NCBI GenBank assembly: GCA_030693565.1
Contig: JAUYAJ010000217.1
Span: 1-7,598 of the forward strand
Length of the DNA stretch: 7,598 bases
DNA from: Rubrivivax sp.
GTDB lineage: Bacteria > Pseudomonadota > Gammaproteobacteria > Burkholderiales > Burkholderiaceae_C
Reading direction: 5' to 3'
A program made the translations under genes and the position numbers. Numbering within the stretch: the stretch's first letter is position 1; every line of letters begins with the position of its first letter. Below are positions 1 through 7,598 of the stretch, one piece after another. The notes under the pieces are model-generated. The model had not been told where the DNA came from, ran no database searches, and saw only the letters and a program-made list of their open reading frames with translations.

Positions 1-502
1 CGCGCCCCCAGGTGTCGCGGTAGGCGATCTGCTCGAGGATGTTGGCTTCCTTGTGGAAGGTCTCGCGGCCGATCTCGATGTCGATCGAGAAGTCGGCGCC
101 GACGTCGAAGGGCGGGTCGATGTAGATCAGCTTCAGGCCGCCGGCATCTTCGATCTGCTGGCGCAGCGCGCCGGCCTTGAGCGAGCTCAGGATCAGCTTG
201 TTGTCGCCCCAGATCAGCTTGTTGGTCCAGCCCTTCATCTGGCGGCCGCGCGGGTCGAACAGTTCGCCCTGCGGCGTGGCCTGGGTTTCCTTGCGCGGCT
301 CGTCCACATGTTCCAGGCTCTGGAACGGCAGCACCGTGGTGCAGACGTCGCGCGTCTTGCCGTTCCACACCAGCTCGACCTCGCGCTTGTCTTCGAACAG
401 CATGAAGCGGTATTTCTCGGGCAGCGCCTGGCCTTGCTGGATCAGCGTGACCAGGTCGCGCTTTTCGGCTTCGGTGAGGACGATGGGGGTGGGGCGGGGC
501 AT
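1..502 (-). CDS. Type III-like site-specific DNA methyltransferase, N-terminal part (3' end outside window)
   Basis: Adenine/cytosine-N-methyltransferase subunit expected to protect host DNA in a type III-like restriction-modification system. The visible 167 residues stay open to the window edge, so the gene is cut by the window and not shown to be broken. A catalytic motif IV, DPPF, lies at residues 129-132 in the context KLIYIDPPFDVGADFS, preceded by a WGDNKLILSSL stretch (98-108). This arrangement is typical of beta-class type III Mod proteins, in which motif IV precedes the AdoMet-binding motif; the latter would be further left, outside the window. The ATG at 502-500 is firmly placed: an in-frame TAG lies 27 bases upstream with no other start codon between. 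No strong Shine-Dalgarno sequence precedes it. It follows the AlbA/ATPase and res genes on the same strand after a 136-base gap with its own candidate promoter. The methylated base and recognition site cannot be told from this fragment. Confidence 0.88.
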   Translation of the reverse strand, partial: MPRPTPIVLTEAEKRDLVTLIQQGQALPEKYRFMLFEDKREVELVWNGKTRDVCTTVLPFQSLEHVDEPRKETQATPQGELFDPRGRQMKGWTNKLIWGDNKLILSSLKAGALRQQIEDAGGLKLIYIDPPFDVGADFSIDIEIGRETFHKEANILEQIAYRDTWGR

Positions 503-550
503 GGTGTGGGCGGCGCTTTGCTTGGTTTTCTATTGGTTTTCCGTACGGCG

Positions 551-579
551 ATTAACTATAGGAATGGCTTGTAAATCAA
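551..579 (-). promoter_or_regulatory. Candidate sigma-70 promoter for the methyltransferase gene
   Basis: On the - strand, a TTGATT box (574-579) and a GTTAAT box (551-556) are separated by exactly 17 bases. Each matches four of six consensus positions. The predicted start of transcription would lie about 40 bases before the methyltransferase ATG. The surrounding gap is clearly richer in A+T than the coding sequence on both sides, which supports a regulatory role. It would let mod be expressed independently of res. This is a pattern match only. Confidence 0.35.
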
Positions 580-601
580 CGGGTTATGTGGGTTGGCTGG
601 T

Positions 602-653
602 GCCGGCCAAAGTTAACTGGGTGCAATCTTTAGCTGGCTTAACTTTGGCCGGC
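602..653. repeat. Perfect 15-base inverted repeat spanning the end of the AlbA/ATPase gene
   Basis: The left arm GCCGGCCAAAGTTAA (602-616) is the exact reverse complement of the right arm TTAACTTTGGCCGGC (639-653). The loop is 22 bases. The right arm contains the TAA stop codon (641-639) of the AlbA/ATPase gene. A second, smaller hairpin, TTGGCC-GGC-GGCCAA (645-659), uses part of the right arm, so two competing folds are possible. No run of T follows the stem on either strand, so it is not a classical Rho-independent terminator. It may protect an RNA 3' end, pause transcription between the res unit and mod, or be an operator upstream of the mod promoter. Confidence 0.75.
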
Positions 654-2309
654 GGCCAACCGCCAGCGCGGGTAGCGGCGCGAGCCGTCGTTGGCGATCA
701 GGCCGTCGCGCCGCAGCGCGGTCATCAGGTTGTGCACCTTGTGTTCCTTCTGAGCCCCGTCGAGCGCAGACGACAGCAGCGGGTAGATCAGGTCGCGCAG
801 GTCTTGCGTGCTGGCCTGCTTCCATTGCTGCAGGTAGTCGGTGATGAGCTTGCGGTAGTGCTCGTCGTCTTGCCGGCGCGTGCGCGTGTAGTCGCGCTGG
901 CGCCCGGTGGCCGCGGCCACCTTGGCCGAGACCTGCAGGTTAGGCCGCCGGCCCTCGATCAGCTGGTGGCGGCGCAGCGTGCGGGCCGCCGCGTCATCGA
1001 TCGGCAAGTGCTTTTGTACCCGGTCGAGCGCGACGATCTCGTCCATGCCGATGTCGGGCAGCGCAAGCAGCGCGCGGCTGTAGTTTTCGTCGATGAAGCG
1101 GCCCGCCAGGCGCAGGCTCACATGCTTCGGATCGGACAGGTCGAAGTCGGGCAGCGGCAGGTGGCGGCTGGCCTGGCCCCTGAACATGGTGTCGCGGATG
1201 CCGAAACCCATCGTGTCCATCATGCGCAGATTGACCATGGCCTCGACCAGACAGCGGTTGCGGTAGCTCGTCGGAACGCGATGGCCCAGAACATAGTCGG
1301 CAGGCTGGCCGTCGAAGAAGCCGCCGGCGTTGCTGAACGCCAGTTCACCGGCGCGCTCGATCACCAGCACGCGTTCACCAGCACGCCAGTCTTGGTGCGC
1401 AATGCAGTTGTGCAGCGCTTCGAGCACGATGCGCTGGTCGTACTTGGGTACCTCGTAGGCCAGCAACTGGTCCTGCGGCAACAGCGTCAGGGGCAGGTTG
1501 CGGATGCGGCGGTACAGGCGGCTGGTCTCCAGCAAGAAAGGCGGGTGGAAGTGCTCGTAAGCGCGTTCCTCGCCTTCGAGCTTCCAGCTCAACTCGGCGA
1601 CGAAAGGGCTCAGGTGATGGGTCGACGTGCGACGCCCCAGCAGCACGAGGGCAGCACGCGTGAGCTGGCCGTCGATGACCAGCTTGAGCTGGGCCAGGAA
1701 GGCCAGGTCGTCCCAGGCGCGAATCGTCGCCTCGGGAATGCGGTCGGTGTACTTGCGCACGAAGATGTCGCGCGCCTCTCGCAGGGCCTCAGGGTCGATG
1801 TCGTCCAGCGTTGCCTTCGGGCACACGGCGGCCGACCAGTCGTCCAGGCTGCCTTGGGCGCGGATGGTGTCGAGCTTGACAAGGTCCAGGCCCGCCAGGC
1901 TCTCGCCGTCCCGCGCATAGAAGTGCCGCTGCCAGGCGATGGGCATGCCACGCGGGGCGGCAGGCACCTCGAACAGCACGACCCGGCCTTGCGGATGCAT
2001 CAGCACATGGATGTCGGCAAAGGTGGTGGAAGGATCGACACCCTGCGCGATCTGGTGCTTGAGGCTCATCAGGCGCTCATGATCGTCGCGGTAGCTCGTG
2101 CCGACGACGACACGGTGCTTGTTCTCGACGCCGAATACCAGCCAGCCGCTGGTGTGGCCGCGCAGGTTGGCCTGGTTGGCCAGCGCCGAGAAATACTTGC
2201 CGATGTCGGCGGTGGCGAAGTTGTCGTTCGCCTCCTTGAACTCGACGCACTCGTGCTCCCAGCCGGCGATCAGCCCGGCAAGCTTGGCTTCGAGTTCGGC
2301 CGGTGTCAT
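639..2309 (-). CDS. AlbA_2 (Schlafen-like) and GHKL-type ATP-binding protein of the restriction-modification unit
   Basis: 556-residue cytoplasmic protein of the family annotated as RecG-like, Schlafen AlbA_2 or putative transcriptional regulator; its reaction is not known. Residues 18-145 form an AlbA_2 domain: EFKE at 23-26, an ALANQANLRG...GWLVFGVEN core (42-63) and a closing YARDGESLAGL (131-141). Residues 294-395 resemble HATPase_c_4: an N-box-like ALHNCIAHQDW (298-308), LAFSNAGGFF (323-332) and a glycine loop MGFGIRD (367-373). Residues 415-556 look like one or two winged-helix segments, ending in KVHNLMTALRRDGLIA (524-539) and a basic tail. No helicase motifs are seen, so it is not a true RecG. 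The ATG at 2309 overlaps the stop of res as ATGA, implying translational coupling; a longer reading back to 2519 would only overlap res. Family assignment is good, but its role as regulator, nucleic-acid binder or effector in the system is inference. Confidence 0.85.
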   Translation of the reverse strand: MTPAELEAKLAGLIAGWEHECVEFKEANDNFATADIGKYFSALANQANLRGHTSGWLVFGVENKHRVVVGTSYRDDHERLMSLKHQIAQGVDPSTTFADIHVLMHPQGRVVLFEVPAAPRGMPIAWQRHFYARDGESLAGLDLVKLDTIRAQGSLDDWSAAVCPKATLDDIDPEALREARDIFVRKYTDRIPEATIRAWDDLAFLAQLKLVIDGQLTRAALVLLGRRTSTHHLSPFVAELSWKLEGEERAYEHFHPPFLLETSRLYRRIRNLPLTLLPQDQLLAYEVPKYDQRIVLEALHNCIAHQDWRAGERVLVIERAGELAFSNAGGFFDGQPADYVLGHRVPTSYRNRCLVEAMVNLRMMDTMGFGIRDTMFRGQASRHLPLPDFDLSDPKHVSLRLAGRFIDENYSRALLALPDIGMDEIVALDRVQKHLPIDDAAARTLRRHQLIEGRRPNLQVSAKVAAATGRQRDYTRTRRQDDEHYRKLITDYLQQWKQASTQDLRDLIYPLLSSALDGAQKEHKVHNLMTALRRDGLIANDGSRRYPRWRLAAGQS

Positions 2310-5023
2310 GCGCCCTGGTAATGCCGAAACGCCGTCGCCAGCTCGGCCAAGGTGGCCGGCGGGTGGCGCTCGAAGCCTTCCTGATCGACATAGACGAAGC
2401 GGTAGGCCGGCCCACCTTCGGCGAGGCTGGCGGCGGTGGCGTCGTCGCACCACTGGGCCAGGCGCGCCATCTTGCGCGGCAGATCGAGCTCTTCGCGGCC
2501 CTTGGTTTCGATCACCCACACGTCTTGCTGCGTGTCCTTGACGATGAAGTCGGGGGTGTAGGTCGACAGGTCACCGTCAGTTTTGACGTAGTCGATCTTG
2601 AAGCCGAGTGCGAGGTAGTTCTTGGCGAAGGCCTGGACGTCGGCGGCGTCGTCGAGAAAGCGCGCGAAGCGAAGCTCCAGGCCGCCGGCGCCGGGCTCGC
2701 CGACGATGCGGTTGAACAGCGATTTGCGCGCTGTCAGGTAGGGCCGGTTCTGGGTGCGGAACGGCCGCAGGTCGCGCAGGCGGATGCGGTCTTCGATGCG
2801 GGCGGCGCCGCTGTCTTGTAGCGTGAGCGCATTGATGGCGGCCTTGAAGCCTTCGAAGATGCGCTTGGCCGCAGCGGTCTCGCTGAGATTGCGCAGCACC
2901 TGCGGGTCGTCGAGGTTGACCGGACCGCCTTCGAACAGGTGTTCGCGCACGAAGGTCTTGACCTTGCCGTAGAGCAGCTCGTAGCCGGTGACCAGGCGCA
3001 TGTCGCGCAGGATCTGGCGGGCGAAGAAGCCGACCACGCTGCGCCAGTCGGCGCCGCCCTCGCCGTCGAGCAGCACGGTGTGGTGGGCCTCGCCTTCGAG
3101 CATGGTCTTGAAGACGATCTCGCGCGTTTGCTCGGGCGTGAACGGCCGCAGCGGCACAGGCCGGCCGGCGATCGCAGCCGGGTCGAGCGCGTCGAGATCG
3201 CGGTATTCGCGCTGGAAGCGGCGCGACAGGCGCGGCAGCGCGATGTCCAGCGCGTCCACGTCCTTGGCCGGGTTGGCCGTCTCCACTTCGACCACCAGCG
3301 AGTCCTCGCGCTTCCCGCCGCCACCCATGGGCACCCGTTCGAGTTCGACGCCTTCGCTCTGGATGGTTTCGACGAACTCCATGAAGGCCGGCGTTCCCAT
3401 CACCGACACGAACTCGGGCGCTTCGCCGCCGAAGTACATGCGGCGCAGGCCGCGGCCGAGCGTCTGTTCCGGGAGGATGTTGCTGGCAGCCGCGTAGGCG
3501 CGCAGGCCGACGATGGTGGTGACGTTGCGCACGTCCCAGCCTTCCTTGAGCATCAGCACCGAGACGATGGCCTTGTATCTGCTGCCCCAGGTGTCGATGC
3601 GGTTGGCTTCGCGGCGCAGCGCTTCGAGTTCCTCTTTGGCCTTGCCAGTGGCACTTTCGGCGATGTCGCCGTTGTTCTTGGTGTGGATCACCAGCACGGC
3701 ACCTTGCAACTCAGGGCAGATGCGCTCCAGGTGGGCACCGACATCGTCGCAGTTGCGCGTGTCGTCGACCATCACGAAGAGCACCGCCTTCCTGCCCAGG
3801 CGCTGATGCTCTTCGAAGCTCTTCTTCCACTCCTCGACGCCCAGGGCCAGGTAGTCGGCGTGTTTCTCGTGGAAGAGGGCGCTCGGGTGCCCGCGCAGGC
3901 GTGCGCGGCTGGCGGCGTCGGGCAGCACGGGGTGTTTGACGACGCCCTGATGAATCGCCTCGACCAGCGGGTAGTCGCTGACGGTCTGGACGAAGATCGC
4001 GCTGTTGTTGTGGCGAGGGGTGGCGGTGACGTCGATCTGCAAGGACAGGCGCTTGTCCTTTTGCAGCATGCGGTGGTGGATGTCGCGGATGCTGCCGAAC
4101 CAGGCCATGCGCGGGTCGTGGATGTGATGCGCCTCGTCGTTGAACACGGCCAGCTCGTCGATCTCGCGCACCAGTTCGCCCAGATCGGTCTTGCTGTCCG
4201 TCGCCCGGCCCGCTGGCTTGGGGCCGAAGGGCTGGAGGAAATAGTCGCGCAGGTCGTCGTCGTCGAGCGTGGGCTCGCGCACGTCGCCGAGGTAGACGCG
4301 GTGGATGTTGGTGAGGAACAGGTTGCCTGTGTCACGCACGACGCGCACGTCGTCCTGCAAATGCAGGCTGAGCTGGAAGTCCTCGCGCCAGTTGCGGCCG
4401 GCGTGGCCGTTGTCCGGCAGTACGGGGTCGTTGAAGAAGATGCGCAGGCCATCGAAGTCGGCGCGCAAGCGGTCGAGCACGATGATGTTCGGCGCGATGA
4501 GCAGGAAGTTGCGCGCCAAGTCGGAGCCGGATTCGTAGCTGCGGTGGAAGAAGCTCCACGCGATCAGCAGCGACAGCACCTTGGTCTTGCCGGCGCCGGT
4601 GGCCATCTTGACGACGTAGCGCGGCCAGTCTTCGTCGAACATGCCGGCCGACACGGCGCCGGAGGCATCGAAGCGCATCAGGTCGAACTTGTCGCGCGCA
4701 CCGCGCACGTCGTACAGCCAGATCACGGTTTCGACCGCTTCGCGCTGCGCGAAGTAGTAGCGGAAGGGCTCGCGAGTGCCGTCGCGCTGCTCGGCAAGGT
4801 GTTCGGTGTCGAACCACCAGCGCAACAAGGCCAGTGAGGTGGCCGACGCGCCGGCATAGCCGCTGTCACGCCAGGACTTGACCTGAGCCCGCACCTGCGC
4901 GACCAGCGGCGGAATCAGGCGCTCGTAGGCACTGGCGCGCAAGGCCTCGTCGGCAGGGAACCATCGGTGCGCCGGGTCGAGCACCGCGTAGGGCGAGGCG
5001 GGAAGGAGCGGATGGAGAGCCAA
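2306..5023 (-). CDS. Type III-like restriction endonuclease subunit (SF2 helicase + PD-ExK nuclease)
   Basis: DNA-translocating restriction subunit that should cut unmethylated DNA together with the methyltransferase encoded downstream. Residue numbers are for the 905-residue reading from TTG 5023. A Q-like YYFAQREAVETVI element lies at 89-101, Walker A TGAGKT at 142-147, DEAH at 296-299, TATPR at 333-337, LKEGWDVRN (motif V) at 492-500 and QTLGRGLRR (motif VI) at 520-528. The C-terminal nuclease has a Glu in LELRFARFL (782-790), PD at 824-825 and ETK at 839-841, so both ATPase and nuclease sites look intact. The frame also opens upstream to an ATG at 5110, giving 934 residues, but that extension overlaps the end of recQ and is Cys-rich (SCACCPAHSC). 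The family-like N-terminus (LHPLLPASPYAVLDPAHRWF) begins right after TTG 5023, which has a weak ACAGG 8 bases upstream. The start is therefore uncertain; the function is not. Confidence 0.92.
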   Translation of the reverse strand: MALHPLLPASPYAVLDPAHRWFPADEALRASAYERLIPPLVAQVRAQVKSWRDSGYAGASATSLALLRWWFDTEHLAEQRDGTREPFRYYFAQREAVETVIWLYDVRGARDKFDLMRFDASGAVSAGMFDEDWPRYVVKMATGAGKTKVLSLLIAWSFFHRSYESGSDLARNFLLIAPNIIVLDRLRADFDGLRIFFNDPVLPDNGHAGRNWREDFQLSLHLQDDVRVVRDTGNLFLTNIHRVYLGDVREPTLDDDDLRDYFLQPFGPKPAGRATDSKTDLGELVREIDELAVFNDEAHHIHDPRMAWFGSIRDIHHRMLQKDKRLSLQIDVTATPRHNNSAIFVQTVSDYPLVEAIHQGVVKHPVLPDAASRARLRGHPSALFHEKHADYLALGVEEWKKSFEEHQRLGRKAVLFVMVDDTRNCDDVGAHLERICPELQGAVLVIHTKNNGDIAESATGKAKEELEALRREANRIDTWGSRYKAIVSVLMLKEGWDVRNVTTIVGLRAYAAASNILPEQTLGRGLRRMYFGGEAPEFVSVMGTPAFMEFVETIQSEGVELERVPMGGGGKREDSLVVEVETANPAKDVDALDIALPRLSRRFQREYRDLDALDPAAIAGRPVPLRPFTPEQTREIVFKTMLEGEAHHTVLLDGEGGADWRSVVGFFARQILRDMRLVTGYELLYGKVKTFVREHLFEGGPVNLDDPQVLRNLSETAAAKRIFEGFKAAINALTLQDSGAARIEDRIRLRDLRPFRTQNRPYLTARKSLFNRIVGEPGAGGLELRFARFLDDAADVQAFAKNYLALGFKIDYVKTDGDLSTYTPDFIVKDTQQDVWVIETKGREELDLPRKMARLAQWCDDATAASLAEGGPAYRFVYVDQEGFERHPPATLAELATAFRHYQGA

Positions 5024-5072
5024 AACGGTGGCCTGTCGGGGGTTGTCTGCTGCGCCGTAGTTTAAGGAGCAA

Positions 5073-6941
<1,869 letters not shown>

Positions 6942-7062
6942 GGGCAACCGGCGATGGTAAGCCACCCGGCCAAGATCCCCCCGAGGGGCGGCTGCGGTGC
7001 GGCGGCCGGGGCGCGATAATCGGCCATCCCCCCCATCCCAGACACCCTCCAGGGAGCACGCC
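6942..7062. promoter_or_regulatory. Divergent recQ/ssb intergenic region
   Basis: These 121 bases separate the two divergent starts and must hold the promoter for ssb and probably one for recQ. A GATAAT box at 7015-7020 (five of six matches to TATAAT on the + strand) is the best -10 for ssb and would give a leader of roughly 35 bases. No convincing -35 box lies 16-18 bases upstream of it. A short CCCC-CGA-GGGG hairpin-like sequence lies near 6977-6987. No good promoter for recQ is recognised, and no LexA box is seen. Confidence 0.4.
7049..7056 (+). promoter_or_regulatory. Ribosome binding site of ssb
   Basis: CCAGGGAG ends about 6 bases before the ATG at 7063. It is the strongest Shine-Dalgarno-like sequence in the window and fixes the ssb start. 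Confidence 0.7.
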
Positions 7063-7569
7063 ATGGCCTCGATCAACAAAGTCATCCTCATCGGCAACCT
7101 CGGTCGCGACCCCGAGGTGCGTTACGCGCCCAGCGGCGCCGCCATTTGCAACGTCACGCTGGCGACCTCGCGCAACTGGAAGAACAAAGACACCGGTGAG
7201 CGCCAGGAAGACACCGAATGGCACCGCGTGGTGTTCTTCGACCGCCTGGCCGAAATCGCCGGCGAATACCTGAAGAAGGGCAAGCCGGTCTATGTCGAAG
7301 GCCACTTGAAGACGCGCAAGTGGACCGACAAGGACGGCATCGAGAAGTACACCACCGAAATCATCGCTGACCAGATGCAGCTGCTCGGTGGCCGCGATGG
7401 CGGCGGCGGTGGCGGCGACGACAACCAGGAGCGCAGCGAACGCAGCGAGCGCCCTGCCGCCCGCAGCGCCGCGCCGCAGCAACGCGCTGCTGCGGCGGCG
7501 CCGGCGTCCAAGCCGGCGCAGCGCTCGTCAACCGGTTTCGACGACATGGACGACGACATCCCGTTCTGA
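7063..7569 (+). CDS. ssb: Single-stranded DNA-binding protein
   Basis: Tetrameric protein that coats single-stranded DNA in replication, recombination and repair and recruits partners through its C-terminal tip. The 168 residues compare with 178 in E. coli. Residues 1-110 are an OB fold beginning MASINKVILIGNLGRDPEVRY in the usual way; the aromatic DNA-stacking residues are present as Trp39, Trp53, Phe58/Phe59 and Trp87. Residues 111-157 form a disordered linker with a run of six glycines (113-118), an ERSERSER repeat and an Ala/Pro/Gln-rich part. The acidic tip FDDMDDDIPF (159-168) is intact and is the docking site for RecQ and other partners in studied bacteria. The start is fixed by AGGGAG upstream. 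It is the only + strand gene and is divergent from recQ. The 29 bases after the stop show no terminator before the window ends. Confidence 0.97.
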   Translation: MASINKVILIGNLGRDPEVRYAPSGAAICNVTLATSRNWKNKDTGERQEDTEWHRVVFFDRLAEIAGEYLKKGKPVYVEGHLKTRKWTDKDGIEKYTTEIIADQMQLLGGRDGGGGGGDDNQERSERSERPAARSAAPQQRAAAAAPASKPAQRSSTGFDDMDDDIPF

Positions 7570-7598
7570 TCCCCCGGCCGTTCCTGCGTCTGCCCGGC

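Noticed and set aside
602..653. The inverted repeat as a Rho-independent terminator
   Set aside because: No T-tract follows the stem on either strand, and the 22-base loop is long for that class.
177..2321. 714-codon open frame on the + strand opposite the AlbA/ATPase gene
   Set aside because: GC-rich codon structure keeps the antisense frame open. Its translation is repetitive in Val/Ala/Gln/Arg with no recognisable domain, whereas the - strand has clear AlbA_2 and ATP-binding motifs.
2310..2519. 70-residue N-terminal extension of the AlbA/ATPase protein
   Set aside because: It lies wholly inside the res nuclease-coding end, is Arg/Ala-rich and domain-free. The ATGA overlap start at 2309 fits the family N-terminus.
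2939..4837. 632-codon open frame on the + strand opposite res
   Set aside because: An antisense shadow of the helicase/nuclease gene: no domains, biased composition, and the opposite strand carries all helicase motifs.
6942..7097. 52-residue N-terminal extension of RecQ
   Set aside because: It would cross the promoter region and overlap the ssb start; RecQ similarity begins just after the Met at 6941.

Overview
This is a GC-rich bacterial chromosomal segment. The single-stranded DNA-binding protein at the right end is of the type found in Betaproteobacteria, so Burkholderiales is the most likely source. That placement rests on protein style and base composition and is an inference. No tRNA, rRNA, CRISPR array, transposase, integrase or attachment site is visible.

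Layout, right to left. At 7063-7569 on the + strand is ssb, complete, with a good ribosome binding site and an acidic C-terminal tail. Divergent from it, across about 120 bases, is a full-length recQ helicase gene on the - strand (5073-6941). Directly behind recQ on the same strand is a three-gene restriction-modification-like unit. First comes a large type III-like restriction subunit (res; SF2 helicase plus C-terminal PD-ExK nuclease). Next, overlapping it by 4 bases (ATGA), is an AlbA_2/Schlafen-like plus GHKL-type ATP-binding protein with a C-terminal helix-turn-helix-like region. Last, after a 136-base gap, is the N-terminal third or less of a type III-like DNA methyltransferase (mod), which runs off the left edge. 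The gap holds a perfect 15-base inverted repeat and a plausible promoter for mod.

How the genes fit together. Mod would methylate the host's recognition sites, and Res would translocate on and cut unmethylated DNA. The middle protein belongs to a family often annotated as a regulator or RecG-like protein; it is co-translated with Res, so it is probably a subunit or controller of the system. RecQ and SSB are housekeeping recombination and repair proteins that interact directly in well-studied bacteria through the SSB C-terminal tail, but recQ sits close enough to res that they may share a transcript. The most interesting aspect is the non-canonical gene order (res - AlbA/ATPase - mod, instead of mod - res) with the extra ATP-binding gene, and its attachment to recQ.
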